From Antitrichia curtipendula (lineage: Eukaryota > Streptophyta > Bryopsida > Hypnales > Leucodontaceae): a stretch of 64,000 nt of DNA. The notes under the pieces were generated by a model. It was not told the DNA's origin, ran no database searches, and was given only the letters and a program-made list of their open reading frames with translations. Within the stretch, counting starts at the first letter, position 1; each line of letters opens with the position of its first letter. The translations under genes and the position numbers were made by a program. The stretch is taken from contig OX579641.1 in assembly GCA_951230915.1 (NCBI GenBank), positions 1,054,001-1,118,000 of the forward strand. The letters run 5' to 3'. Of the stretch, positions 1 through 10,825 are shown one piece after another.

Positions 1-1270
1 AAATAGGAATCCGCAATATTCAAAATACACCTAGTGTTGAATGGGTTTTGTTTTTGGGGATTCAATCAAAGATTTACCAAAAGAATTTAGATCATCCACG
101 GATTAACAAAATAGGAATCCACACTATTTGAAATACACCTAGTGTTGAATTTTATTTTTTGGAGATTCAATCAAGGACTTACCAAAGGAATTTAGAGCAT
201 CCACAGACTAACAAAATAGGAATCCACAATATTCGAGGTACACCTAGTGTTGGATGTTTTTTTTTTTTTGGATTCATCCAAGGACTTACCAAAAGAATTT
301 AAAGCATCCACGGACTAACAAAATAGGAATCCACAATATATGAAATACACCTAGTATAATTGAATTGGTTTTGTTTTGGGGGGATTCAATCAAGGACTTA
401 CCAAAAGAATTTAGAGCATCCACGGATTAACAAAATAGGAATCCACACTATTTGAAATACACCTAGTGTTGAATGTTTTTTTTTTTGGGATTCAATCAAG
501 GACTTACCAAAGGAATTTAGAGCATCCACGAACTAACAAAATAGGAATCCACAATAATCGAGATACACCTAGTGTTGGATTTTCTTTTGGGGGGGATTCA
601 ATCAAGGACTTACCAAAAGAATTTAGAGCATCTACGGACTAACAAAATAGGAATCCACAATAATCGAGGTACACCTAGTGTTTGTTTTTTTGTTTTTCTT
701 TTATTCATCCAAGGACTTACCAAAAGAATTTAAAGCATCCACGGACTAACAAAATAGGAATCCACAATATTCAAAATACACCTAGTGTTGAATGGTTTTT
801 GTTTTTGGGGATTCAATCAAAGATTTACCAAAAAAATTTAGATCATCCACGGATTAACAAAATAGGAATCCACACTATTTGAAATACACCTAGTGTTGAA
901 TTTTATTTTTTGGGGATTCAATCAAGGACTTACCAAAGGAATTTAGAGCATCCACGGACTAACAAAATAGGAATCCACAATAATCGGGATACACCTAATG
1001 TTGGATGTTTTGTTTTTTTTGGATTCATCCAAGGATTTACCAAAAGAATTTAAAGCATCCACGGACTAACAAAATAGGAATCCACAATATTCAAAATATA
1101 CCTAGTGTTGAATGGGTTTTGTTTTTGGGGATTCAATCAAGGACTTACCAAAAGAATTTAGAGCATCCACAGATTAACAAAATAGGAATCCACACTATTT
1201 GAAATACACCTAGTGTTGAATTTTACTTTTTTGGGATTCAATCAAGGACTTACCAAAAGAATTTAGAGCA
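1..1270. repeat. 107-bp tandem satellite with trimeric higher-order structure
   Basis: Twelve tandem copies of a 105-112 bp unit. The anchor AAATAGGAATCC recurs at 1, 109, 214, 321, 433, 539, 645, 752, 860, 965, 1072 and 1180. Units fall into three subtypes, told apart by the bases after the anchor and by GATTCAATCAA versus GATTCATCCAA. They follow the order A-B-C-A-B-C-C-A-B-C-A-B, so the repeat is partly trimeric (about 320 bp) with one extra unit. The array continues beyond the left edge. Open frames inside it are repeat artefacts. Confidence 0.93.
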
Positions 1271-1280
1271 TCGATGAACT

Positions 1281-1590
1281 AACGTTGTAATGGATATTTT
1301 TACAAATTAAATACTCAACCATAAAAAGGATGTATATGCATATTCTAGTTCTTGAAAAAAAATATTCAATCATGTAGTAATAAAAATAATGGATATTTTT
1401 ATGAAATAAATACTCAAACATAAGAAGGATGCATATGCATATTCTAATTCTTGGATAAAAAATATTCAAGCATGTAGTAATGAAAATAATAGATATTCTT
1501 ACAAAATAAATACTTGACCATAATAAGATACATATAAATATTCTCGTTTTTGTTATTTAAGAAATATTAAACCATAGTAATGTAAGGGAA
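1281..1590. repeat. AT-rich 100-bp tandem repeat, about three copies
   Basis: The motif TGGATATTTTTA (variants) starts at 1291, 1390 and 1490, giving a period of 99-100 bp. Each unit also holds ATATGCATATTCTA and CATGTAGTAAT. It abuts the 107-bp satellite directly but is unrelated in sequence. The last copy is degenerate and fades out near 1590. Confidence 0.75.
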
Positions 1591-1732
1591 GGTGTTTCTT
1601 ATTCTTATAAAGGATAAAATTTAACAATAATATGAAATAATAATGGGCGTTTTTATTCTTACAATAGAAAGATCCAACAATATTAAAATATACTGTGTAT
1701 TTTTTTTTTGTAATACCCTAAATATTGAATTC

Positions 1733-1742
1733 TAAAACCCTA

Positions 1743-1775
<33 letters not shown>

Positions 1776-1800
1776 GACCTAAGACCTAAGACCTAAAACC
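1733..1800. repeat. Interstitial telomere-like run (CCCTAAA / CCCTAA / GACCTAA)
   Basis: A short run mixing CCCTAAA (the plant telomere unit), CCCTAA and AAGACCT. It is internal, degenerate and only about 65 bp long, so it is not a chromosome end. It lies next to the satellite arrays, which would suit a subtelomeric or pericentromeric history. Confidence 0.8.
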
Positions 1801-1950
1801 TTCAGATGACAATATTAAGAGAAGGTTGTTGTTTTCCTTATAAAAGAGAACATAGAACTATAAATATACCTGTAGGAGCTAATATTAATGTACACATGTT
1901 CTCTGCCTGTCATTGCACATCGGATTCCAATCTTTTTCTTGGATAAATGA

Positions 1951-2165
1951 CAAGAAAAGAGTTCTGCCTTTTTTTGAATTTTGCAAAAGAGAATGTACCT
2001 GAAAAAGCACCCCCGATAACTTGGATGTAGTTGCAGGTGAATCCTGATTTAGGCAGGACGTGGTGGACGTTCATTGGTCCCCTACATACAACATGTACAC
2101 ATTGTATTCCTTTATGCATTCCTAAAGTCAACTGAAGCTTCCAATCCAGAAGACACATTTGTAAG
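1951..2165. repeat. Left copy of a diverged direct repeat flanking the 3.1-4.7 kb RING gene
   Basis: This stretch aligns in the same orientation with 5521-5690. Shared blocks include TTTTTTTGAAT, AGAGAATGT, AAAAGCAC, GTTGCA, TGAATCC, GATTTAG and ATTGGTCCCCT. A small minus-strand open frame here (1910-2158) is not supported by anything else. The pair brackets the RING gene, so it may mark an old duplication or element boundary. Confidence 0.6.
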
Positions 2166-2683
2166 AATATTTGGTTACAAAGATATGGATATATACCAAT
2201 GTAGCTGCATTGCTGCAGCTGTACAATATTTCATTAATTGAAGCCTAAAAACCTAATGCAACTGTGTAACAATATACTCAATAACTAATTTTCAGTGTCT
2301 ACCTAAGCCGATACACTAAGTACAAACCGTCGAGATGCAGTTTATATGCTAAACTATTGGGCAAAATTATCGGAATGCACACCATAAATTTTTTAAATTT
2401 TTGGTCAATTTGTTGCTGCTGTGAGACAATTCCAGCCTAGCCAAGACAATCCTTCCAAAAATGCACCAACGTTGTGAGGGCACAATTGATTCTACTATTC
2501 CAAATAAACCCTGTTGACTCAGAATAGAATGCTGCAATTTCAGATACGGAATACAATGCTGCTATTTCAGAGTCGGAATACAATGAGGCCTTTCACTTGC
2601 TCGTTCATACAAGTGGCCCAGCCTACAACATTACGTTGATGACGTACTAAAATGTACAATACGTACCGAATGCATCCCTAACT
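2166..2683. other. Intergenic, no gene seen
   Basis: AT-rich sequence with no convincing open frame, RNA gene or repeat beyond short direct copies such as GGAATACAATG around 2548-2583. Confidence 0.6.
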
Positions 2684-2914
2684 CTAGCCAAGTGGAGTAA
2701 TTCTGTGGCTTTTGTTGGTTTTCTTCGGTTTCTTCTTCGCTTCCTCTACCTCTTTCGCTGCTTCCTCCGCAGCGATCTCACTTCTCGTTTTCCGCTTGGA
2801 TATTGCAATGTCATTGTCAAGTGGAGGCAATGGTGGGGGCTGAGGCACCTTTACCACCCCCCTAGTCACCATGTATTATTTCAATTGCTCTTGGTATAGT
2901 TTCTCTGGATCTGA
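2684..2914 (-). other. Possible 3' exon or degenerate tail of the RING gene
   Basis: A 62-residue basic, proline- and lysine-rich frame (PQPPPLPPL, then an EAAKEVEEAKKKPKK stretch) lies downstream of the RING gene on the same strand. A good acceptor (poly-T then GGTTCAG) ends near 2915. The frame carries an in-frame TAA just before its ATG. It is either a decayed exon or an unrelated frame. A Lys/Arg-rich end would match the RRS/RRASRR-type tails of other genes in this window, but that is inference. Confidence 0.3.
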
Positions 2915-3088
2915 ACCACAAAAAAACACAGGTAACTTAGTGAGGTTGTAAATCAATAGATGGAGACCGGAAATCAATAGACAACCCGCTTCGTAGTTCG
3001 TACCATTATGTGGATGTTTTTCTACTGTTGCATACCAATTGTACAGAGGTTTGTACTTGACATTAGATTGTCAGGTATCAATATATAA

Positions 3089-4681
3089 TTATTTATTGTT
3101 TGTACTGAATAGTATAAAATTTGTGACTAATTGCATAAGGCTGTATTCAACAGGGCAGAATTGCGTACCAATATGTGGATGGGATTCCAAAATTGTCGAT
3201 GTCAAGGTTGCGAGGAGCCTCTCTTGCTCCTCCTCTAACTTTGATGATTGTACCAGTTGTTGAAGAGTTGCATGTAATTTGCCAAATTCGAAACTAGTAA
3301 ACCAAGAGGGATGCACTGTTGTACCGCAAGATGTATCTGCGCAGTGGCTAGAAACTCCAAACCAGACCCCCGCGCACCATGGATGATATAAGTGGCCGCA
3401 TGTGCACACTATAATGTCTTTGCGGAGAAATCCGCTGAAGCAAAGTGCACAGGCTGTTAAAGAAATGCTGTCAAAATCGGAAACGGTCTTGGGCTCAAAT
3501 TGAGAGCACAAAGGCCGTGGTCTCAAATCCACTCCAACTTCACCTCTCTTCATTTTAGCAATTTGGGATGACAAGGCATCAAATTGCTTCTTCAAACACT
3601 TCTCCCTAGCTTCAAGATTTTTGTACCTCAAATTACATTGTTCCAATTCCAGTACAGCTGCATCATAATCAATTAGAGCGTCCTTTACCATCTCATTGTA
3701 TGCTTCCAATTTATTCGAGGCAACCTCCACGGCCTCCGCTTCATGCTCTAGCTTCAGAACTTTGTCTTTAGTTCTCCGCAGCACTCCTTCTTCTTGTGAG
3801 GCCTTGGATTGCAACTCAGTTCTCTCTTTTCCAACAATGACATAGTCTTCTGTTACAGCATGCAACTGTAATCCTACCAACTTCGTCAAGTCGATGAGGT
3901 ATGTGATGTCTTTTTCACTTTCTGTACAGTTTTGTACGCTCTGTATATCGTCTCGTACAGCACTGTCCATCCTGTACTGAGTCTTTTGAAGTTCTGTTGT
4001 AGGATCATTGAAAAAGTCGTCGATGCCTTCTGCCTTGTATATTTCCTTCTTGTTAGAGCCGGTGATGTTGGCAATGGCCGCCAAACACAACGTAATCTTC
4101 TTGAACCATTTGCTCTGTTGATTTTTATTGGAAGTTCTTGCAAACTCTGCCCAACTTACGAGTTTTTTTTTGCGCTTCTCCATGATGATTCCCCTAGCAA
4201 ATTGCTTTGCTATCACCTTGGACCTTGGAAGATCTCGTAAATACACAAGTGGCAAAATTTGAAGAATACAATGAAGAACTTCTTCATCCTTGCATTCCGC
4301 ATAACCGTACCCATATCTTCCATTTCTCCCCTTTGCTGGTCCAAAAACATCGCTCACATCTTTCTCAACAAGATCGTGTGGAATTCTAAGTTTATGTGGG
4401 TTTTTACCGTGTTTGGGTAAGCCATACTTGGTCTCAAACTCCTCCATAGTAACAGCTCGAGGAGGAGGATGCTTCTTCAAAGAAGCCAACTTCTCTAATT
4501 CCTTATCCAAAGGACTCTGCTCCACCTTTGCGTCTACAATATCGTTGGCCCCTGGCGAGGTAGCGAGAATATCGTCGATGAAGTCCTCGTTGCTAAAAAC
4601 ACTAATGCTGCAGTGCTCATCTTCCCCTTGAAAAAGTCGGCTCCGAACCACCCACTCGTCGTCGGATGCCATCGTCTTCAA
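3089..4681 (-). CDS. RING-type zinc-finger protein with coiled coil, possibly transposon cargo
   Basis: An intact 530-codon frame; a second Met at 4672 (MASDDEW) is an equally good start. An acidic N-terminus is followed by a central domain I do not recognise (about residues 75-240), then a long charged coiled coil (about 280-390). A RING-like finger lies at about 411-452: CALC, an 11-residue gap, CTCGHLYHPWC, then CADTSC. The HLYHPxC core matches the RING genes at 30573-36345 and 51754-55140 closely, so all three are one family. E3 ubiquitin-ligase activity is the usual role of RING-H2 fingers, but the final Cys pair is spaced C-x4-C instead of C-x2-C. It is the only member here without a stop or frameshift. 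Upstream lies a TGTAC-rich repeat; diverged direct repeats flank the locus. Confidence 0.8.
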   Translation of the reverse strand: MKTMASDDEWVVRSRLFQGEDEHCSISVFSNEDFIDDILATSPGANDIVDAKVEQSPLDKELEKLASLKKHPPPRAVTMEEFETKYGLPKHGKNPHKLRIPHDLVEKDVSDVFGPAKGRNGRYGYGYAECKDEEVLHCILQILPLVYLRDLPRSKVIAKQFARGIIMEKRKKKLVSWAEFARTSNKNQQSKWFKKITLCLAAIANITGSNKKEIYKAEGIDDFFNDPTTELQKTQYRMDSAVRDDIQSVQNCTESEKDITYLIDLTKLVGLQLHAVTEDYVIVGKERTELQSKASQEEGVLRRTKDKVLKLEHEAEAVEVASNKLEAYNEMVKDALIDYDAAVLELEQCNLRYKNLEAREKCLKKQFDALSSQIAKMKRGEVGVDLRPRPLCSQFEPKTVSDFDSISLTACALCFSGFLRKDIIVCTCGHLYHPWCAGVWFGVSSHCADTSCGTTVHPSWFTSFEFGKLHATLQQLVQSSKLEEEQERLLATLTSTILESHPHIGTQFCPVEYSLMQLVTNFILFSTNNK

Positions 4682-4739
4682 CGACTACAAAAAAGAATCA
4701 AAAACAGTCGTTTTAAACAATTATGTCCGCGAACTCTTA

Positions 4740-5160
4740 CAAAGTGTATCTAAAACGTACAAAATGTACTTAAACAATGTATGTATTGTACAATGAATGT
4801 ACTAGTGAACTCTCTCGTCTCGTTCCAAGGAAAACTATGTACCCCAGGACAATGCAAACTCTCGAAACTGTACGAAAACCATTGTGTACTTAACCACGGA
4901 AATGTTGTACAGAAACATTGTACATATTGCACAATGATTGTACCTAATGAACTCCGTGAAGGAGGCATGTTGTATCTAACAAGTAACAACGTAAAGGCTA
5001 TATTAAAATATTGTGCATATTGTACTTTGATTGTACCCAATGAACTCCGTAAACAATGCTGTTGAATCTAACAACGTAGACGTTATACTACAACATTGTA
5101 TATACTGTACAGTAATTGCAGCCACTGAACGCCGTGAAGGAGATGTATTGTAAATCAACT
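4740..5160. repeat. Degenerate tandem repeats upstream of the RING gene, TGTAC-rich
   Basis: Three to four imperfect copies of a roughly 85-95 bp unit with the core ATTGTACATATTG...ATTGTACC..TGAACTCCGTGAAGGA occur near 4914-4970, 5000-5058 and 5086-5140, with a weaker one near 4770-4830. They sit directly upstream of the minus-strand RING start. The position resembles the arrays found before other cargo genes here, but the base composition is AT-rich. A promoter role is inference. Confidence 0.6.
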
Positions 5161-5520
5161 GCTAAAGAAATATCGAGACTGATTTATGTTCTAAAGGTAG
5201 TCGTTCTAATCTAAATCCAGATTCGTACCATAAACAAGGTCTACAGTCGTTCTAATCTCAAAACAAAGACCTCGCGGAAATTGACCACCGAGGAAATCGA
5301 CCTTTGTGGAACTTGGGCAGTTCTGTACCTTTGCGAAAATCGATCTCGTGGAAATTGACCTCGGTGTGTTCAGCGTCCCTCCTCGCTCCTCTCCCACGAA
5401 TGCGCAAATTGTAAGCGGAGCTGTGAGGTTGGTCCACTTTCTTCAACATCCGTGTGAAGTGCTGCAAATTCAAAACAACTAGACACATGATGGATAGTAG
5501 ACAAGATTAGACAACATTAA
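5161..5520. other. Intergenic with short TCGNGGAAATTGACC direct repeats
   Basis: Four imperfect copies of a GTGGAAATTGACC/GAGGAAATCGACC motif lie at about 5276-5365. Minus-strand frames of 63 and 76 codons cross them, but nothing supports translation. Confidence 0.5.
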
Positions 5521-5690
5521 GATAGCGCTGCATTTTTTTGAATGTGCAAGAGAGAATGTCGCTGCAAAAGCACACTGTATAATCGGGATGTTGCAATGAA
5601 TCCCGATTTAGATGATATGTGGCAGACGACTATTGGTCCCCTCTGTACAATAAGTATGTACAGTACGTTCTGTGTACAATGGGCAAACCC
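5521..5690. repeat. Right copy of the diverged direct repeat flanking the RING gene
   Basis: Same-orientation partner of 1951-2165, roughly 70 percent similar by eye over about 150 bp. Together the two bracket a 3.4-kb segment holding the RING gene. Confidence 0.6.
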
Positions 5691-7545
5691 TAGAGGCTGC
5701 TAGGACGTTTCAACTAATAAATCTCCGATAGAGAAAATTGTAACCAAAACATCATGTATACCAAAATGAAATATTGGCCCATCTCAATAAAAAGGTCTTT
5801 TTATAGATTCTAAAATTTAAAATGAAAATACACACTTTAAAGTCAAAATTTGGACCTTGTACCAAAATCACACATTTGTAAGGATATTTTCTTATAAAAT
5901 TCCCCAAACCCTAGTGAAATGCCAAAACATTGTATGTAAACATTAGAACATTGAATGTAGTTCTTTGCATTGCAAGAATGAACTCCTAAACTTGACACAA
6001 TAAGTACAACAATGCTAAAGCTGAATCTGTGACAGTACAAACATTTTATGTTTGTACTTTATACATTGAATTAATAGATGAAAGTCACTTTTTTGCTATG
6101 CAATTTTCAATGTGCACGAGATGTAAGACTTCGCCTTATTTCTTTTTTTCCAAAAAACCAACCAGAACCATAGTAAAATTGACTCTAAACTTTCATCCTG
6201 TGCAGAAATTCTGCCGTGACTACAATTTTGGACAACCGTAGTGTGCTTTCACCCATGTACTTCAACGGATTTATAAAATATGTACATTAATTGTTTTCTT
6301 TCCACCTCGTGTATTGTTGCTTCGCCTTTGTCTATTTTTGTAATCTATTGGACCTTTTTGTAATAGTATAGAAGAAGCTTGTATGCTTAGATGGTAGGTA
6401 AAAGAGTGTTCTATTTTATTTTTGGTGAAGCCCTAAAGTCTGAAGTCCATTTTTTGGCCCAAAACACCCTAAACCACCACTTTTGCTATGTTCACCTATG
6501 AATTAAATTTTCCGTTTTTTTTTTAATCGAACCAAAGGATCTTGTTCTACACTTGTCTTAGATGACGTGATAAAAAATTAGTAATGTTTGACTGTATGGA
6601 TTGAAAGTTATTAGCATTACCAGTGAAAGAAACAAATTTATTTTAAGAAGTTGCTAGGATTGCCCGCTCCACAAAAAACCCATAACTTTTCCATTCCTAA
6701 TCCAAATTGGATGAATGAAAGCCTCCCATTTAAAAGAAAATATAATCCAACTGGCAAAAAATATACAAATTTGTATTTCATTTTTTTGTGGATTTTTTTG
6801 TCTACTCGGAGTCCTGGACTGCCCGGTGTCCCAATCTCCTATGTTTGAGGTTATTGTGGCATACCCTTTGCTCTTAGGCACCGACTGGAATAGAAATTGT
6901 ATTATGAATAAACTCATAAGTTATCTATCAATCTATATTATCATTCTTATGAAAAAGTTTTCAAAAGTTTCAGTAAAAAATGAGATCATGGGAGCCTATC
7001 GAAAATCCATTTTGTCCCTTGCAGCAAGAACAATGAGAGTATGTTACTTTAGGGGCTAAGAAATAAAAACAATGGAAATTGTTTACCAAAGCAAGAAATA
7101 AGTAACAAATTATTTTATTGCTTCCTATTTGATGAAATCTCCTTTAAGTCTTTAGAATTAAACCAAAAAATAATTCACGTTTTGTAACTTTTGTTCTATT
7201 AGTTTTAATGTTTTTTTAGTTGGACTATTTAGTTGACTACTCCTTCATGTTTATTTTTAAATCCAAAGTTTACAAATTAAAGTATTGAACATTTTTCAAT
7301 TTTTTCTCAAATGGCATTATGGAAATCAAATGATCAAAGTCTAATATCTTGCAATTGCTAACTTGATAAGGTCAAGCTATATGAAATTTATTTGAAAATC
7401 AATTGAAATAAATGACTTTATGAATGGCGATCCTATACTTGAGAGTCTTAGATTGAATAGATTCTAATTTTTTCTTTTCATTTCATTTCAAGATGAACAT
7501 GGTGAAATGACAACTTGGAGTTTTTTTTGGCAATAATTAGCATAG
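5691..7545. other. AT-rich intergenic region, no gene seen
   Basis: No supported gene. Around 6665-6840 the sequence CATAACTTTTCC..TTCCTAATCCAAATTGGATGAAT then GCCTCCCAT loosely matches 10140-10200 and the reverse complement of 50400-50470. It is therefore a worn copy of the same dispersed non-coding repeat. The rest is low-complexity A/T. Confidence 0.55.
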
Positions 7546-7552
7546 GCAGGGT

Positions 7553-7870
7553 TGACAGGACGTCCGCGTCCACGTCCGGCGGACGTGGACGCTGACCTCC
7601 GGACGTCTTTTGACATCCCTGGACGGGCCGTCCGGTCGGTCGGATCGTCCGCGCGGTCGGGAGGCTCGTGGACGGGCCCTCGGGCGGACAGGGCGGACGG
7701 CAGACGGACGCGATCGAGCGGACGAGATCGCGCGGACGGATCTTGCGGACGGGATCGTGTGGACGCGATCGCGCGGACGGGCACGTGCGGACGGGACATC
7801 CGCGCGATCCCATCCGCACGATTTGCCCGTCCGATTCGCACGTACGCGTCCGCATTGCCTTGTCCGCCTT
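7553..7870. repeat. CGGACG-rich subterminal array of element I (left)
   Basis: About 320 bp dominated by irregular GCGGACGG / CCGTCCG motifs in both orientations, strongly GC-rich against AT-rich surroundings. Long open frames on both strands here follow from base composition and are not genes. It ends just before a TATA-like box and the RING-family gene, as arrays do elsewhere in the window. Confidence 0.8.
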
Positions 7871-7877
7871 CGGACGC

Positions 7878-7886
7878 CATAAATAG
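7878..7886 (+). promoter_or_regulatory. TATA-like box before the element I RING-family gene
   Basis: CATAAATAG sits at the inner edge of the GC-rich array, about 280 bp before the ATG at 8161. The same array-TATA-gene order recurs at 26381, 30436 and 42111. Confidence 0.45.
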
Positions 7887-8160
7887 CGCGGTGAACGGCT
7901 CATTCCTCACAATCGTTTCCCTTGCGGAGTGGGTGATCCAATGCCTCTTAGTGGCTCTGCACGCCCCTTTCGTTTTGGTGCGTGAACGATTGTGCTCGGA
8001 TACTGAATTGCACCAATTTATTTTGGTGATTACTTGGTTTTGAAGGCCTTGTTAACAACTTCACCTCGTTTCATTGGCAAGTGTCAAACATTTTGTTAAG
8101 TTGTTCTAAACTTTCATGTGAACTTTGTCATCAAATCATTTCATTTTAATCAAGGTTATC

Positions 8161-9258
8161 ATGCCTCGCAATAGTAGTTCAAGGTCCAGTAACAAAGGCA
8201 AATCCCAAGACATGAACTGGGGAGATTGGGCAAATCCAATGTGTGTAGCTGAACCTGGATGGGAAGAAGAGCCCAAGAAGGTTTGGGACTGCACAATGTG
8301 CAAAAAGTACGTCAAAATGACGCACCTCTCCAAAATGTGGTCACAAGAAAGAGCAGACAAACAAGTTCGACTCTGGGAAGGACAAATTTCCACGTGCAAG
8401 AGCCAACACTTTGTGCACCGATACGAGGAAGTAACGCGGTGCGCTGAGCTGCCTGACTCCAAACCAAATGTTATGAATTATTCTAACATGGCCATGGTTT
8501 GGGTAGAGATTGTACTCCACAAAGATGTAGATTGACGCACAATTTACGGGAAAAATGTTGACAATATGAAGCGCACTGATGCTGTTATTTATACGAGTTG
8601 GACTCAACCAAGCGATTGTATGCGAATGTGGTCCAATCGAGGGCAGTTTGGATTTCCGCCGGTTGTATTGCCGGATGCTGAGGATGAATGGTCGGACGAC
8701 GATGATGTAGAAGACAATCCAGCACCCGTAACATTTACAGTGGGACATGAGCGTCAAGAAGCTCGGGAAGACATTGAGTTCAATCAACAAATGCAAGAAG
8801 CTATGCTTAGAAGCATGGAGGATCGGGGTCAACAATACGGGCATGACAGGCTCTACCAACATGATCGTACTGCATCTGGTTCACAAGATGGTCAAAGGGT
8901 CTTACACTACGCTAACGACCCCCAAGGTACTTATTACAACCCAGAAAGAAGCCATGGAACCACACATGATTTTGGATCTAGCCAAGGAGGCTCCCAATAC
9001 TTGTCCGGATCTACTACGGGTGGTTCATATGAGCGTCACACAGGCTCTCGTCATGTCGAACCAAGGCAAGGAAGGTCTCAACACCGTGATGTAGTTCCTC
9101 CTCCAACTTTTGGAGGTCCTTACTATGGAAATCCCAATCAAGGAGCTACGCCAAGCGACTATGGATGCACTTGGGGCGGAGGACCATATCTTGGCACTTA
9201 TGGATCCGGTTCCACACCACCAAAACGTAGAGATGACATCCATTCAGATTCCGAGTAA
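8161..9258 (+). pseudogene. RING-family cargo gene, N-terminal part, one in-frame stop
   Basis: The frame opens at ATG 8161 with a Ser/Lys-rich start. A conserved N-terminal domain follows, with CxxCKKYVKM-HLSKMW, a FVHRYEE block and NMAMVWVEIVLHKDVD. Matching blocks occur in the genes at 30.6 kb and 51.75 kb (HIDKLW, FVHRSLE, VDWST). The stop TGA at 8533-8535 falls exactly where both relatives have Trp in VDW, so TGG became TGA. The frame then stays open to 9258 through a Gln-, Gly- and Tyr-rich low-complexity tail ending in PPKRRDDIHSDSE. No RING finger is present in this copy. Its product is likely a decayed relative of the RING proteins, of unknown biochemical function. Confidence 0.75.
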
Positions 9259-9529
9259 AGTAGGTAGAGCTATTTTAGTCGTTGTCTCACAATCGAGTGG
9301 GCCTTGGAATCTTTTGTTATTGGATTATGGAGTGTGGCAATCATAGTACAAACATATCGGCATCTCGGCGAATAGCATTTACGTACTAAAATACTTTGAT
9401 GTAAATATATTGTATTAAAATGTATTTGGACGTTAGTACTTGGTATCATCATAGCGGTATCGTTCAAGTATCAATTGTATTGCTTTTCAATATAAAAAAA
9501 TATTTGCGTATGATGAAATTCTATTATCA
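9259..9529. other. Non-coding 3' flank of the element I RING-family gene
   Basis: AT-rich, no gene seen. It probably holds the 3' untranslated region and polyadenylation signals of the preceding gene; none is distinctive. Confidence 0.4.
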
Positions 9530-10160
9530 TTATCCCCTAAATGTTTTTGACTATGTTTTCACCAAAAACGCTCCAAAACTGCCATTTCTAATACTAGTGT
9601 CAAATTTTAGAAAAGAAACATTCTTGGACACATGTAACCATAGGATCTTGTAGTGAACTTGCTTAAGAAGATGTGGAAAAAATTTCAGAATTTTCCACCA
9701 TGTGGATTGCAAGATAATAGTGTTTGAATTGACAAAAATCCTTTTTTTGTCCCTGCAAAAAAAACGGGCTGCTGCCCTTCACAAGGTCACATTCATATGA
9801 AAAAATGTCCAAAATGGTGGTTACTCTTTGGATTTACTCTTGAAGGCAAGTTGGCTACATGCTTGAAAATTTTCAGATCATTTGGAATTGTACAACATAT
9901 AGGAAAAAAATAGTAAGTAGAAAGAGGTAGAGAATGATTCAAAACACTAAATTGTGAAGAATTTATTTATGGAATTGAAAAATGCCAATCCAACGGTTGT
10001 AATGTTGTAATAAACAATCTACACCCAATGTTTTTATTTTTTTTCAAAAATATTGAAAATAAAGTTAAATAAAAGACTTCAAGTCTTCAAAGTTTATTTT
10101 AGAGTTGAAATTCCATAACTACCCTTACACTAAGAATCCTCATAACTTTTGATTCATAGA
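9530..10160. repeat. Dispersed non-coding repeat, inverted partner at 50400-51050
   Basis: The sequence from CCCCTAAATG.TTTTTGACTATG onward matches the reverse complement of 50400-51050 over about 630 bp, at roughly 75-80 percent identity by eye. Landmarks are CGCTCCAAAACTGCCATTTCTA, TTGGACACATGTAACCATAGGA, ACATGCTTGAAAATTTTCA and TTGGAATTGTACAACATATAGGAAAAA. The match continues weakly to about 10200 (CATAACTTTTGATTCATAGATC..GGAATGATTCAAAGC). No coding frame. It forms the filler between the two cargo genes of element I. Confidence 0.75.
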
Positions 10161-10825
10161 TCTAAATGGAATGATTCAAAGCTTCCCATGTACATATAAA
10201 TCTAAAGAACCAATTTCAAATTTTTATTTTCTTAAAAAGTGATTTTTGAAGAAGTTTTTTTCGTTGCCCGTGCTGCCCGCCAAGGACTGAAAATGACATA
10301 TCATGCAATAACTTTTTAACCATGTAGTCTAAATGTATGAAAATTGTTGGGCCTTAAAGCTACTCCTTGGGCACGTGTTGTATGATAATTTCAAAGAAAA
10401 AAAATATAAATTTCATTTGTAGTGAGCTGCCCAAAATCGCTATGTTGCCAAAAAAATCACTTTGGTCTTTTAGGGGTTATATGTGTTCAATATTGATTAT
10501 ACAATTTTGAACCCAACCATACCAAGCTAACATCCATCAACAATAATTGTTGCATTGCACTTCTCATCCAAGGATTTCAAGCAAAACATATGATGAATGC
10601 ATAAATAGATGGTAGACATTGGACACTGGAAGTTTCAAAACACACAAACATTTCAAAACTTTATATGAATTATAAGGGTGCACATATATTAGCATACATT
10701 GATGGTGCATATATATACTAGAAAATCCTTGCACACAATCATACAAATTTATGTACTCGCCTCTACATTTACCTAATACTTTTATAGTTCTATCACTTCT
10801 ATGTCGTTCACTAATACCATAGACA
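10161..10825. other. AT-rich non-coding filler of element I
   Basis: No supported gene. A 118-codon minus frame at 10564-10920 overlaps the 3' end of the kinase-like gene and looks spurious. The region probably holds the 3' end of the kinase transcript. Confidence 0.5.

Noticed and set aside
1733..1800. True telomere
   Set aside because: Only about 65 bp, mixed units, followed by more than 60 kb of sequence and preceded by satellite. Interstitial and degenerate.
5206..5488. Minus-strand frames of 63 and 76 codons upstream of the RING gene
   Set aside because: Cross short direct repeats, overlap each other in different frames, no domain.
7478..8043. Long open frames on both strands (up to 163 codons) over the 7.5-7.9 kb array
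   Set aside because: They come from CGGACG-rich sequence, which lacks stops in several frames at once; the encoded strings are Arg/Pro/Ser repeats with no conservation.
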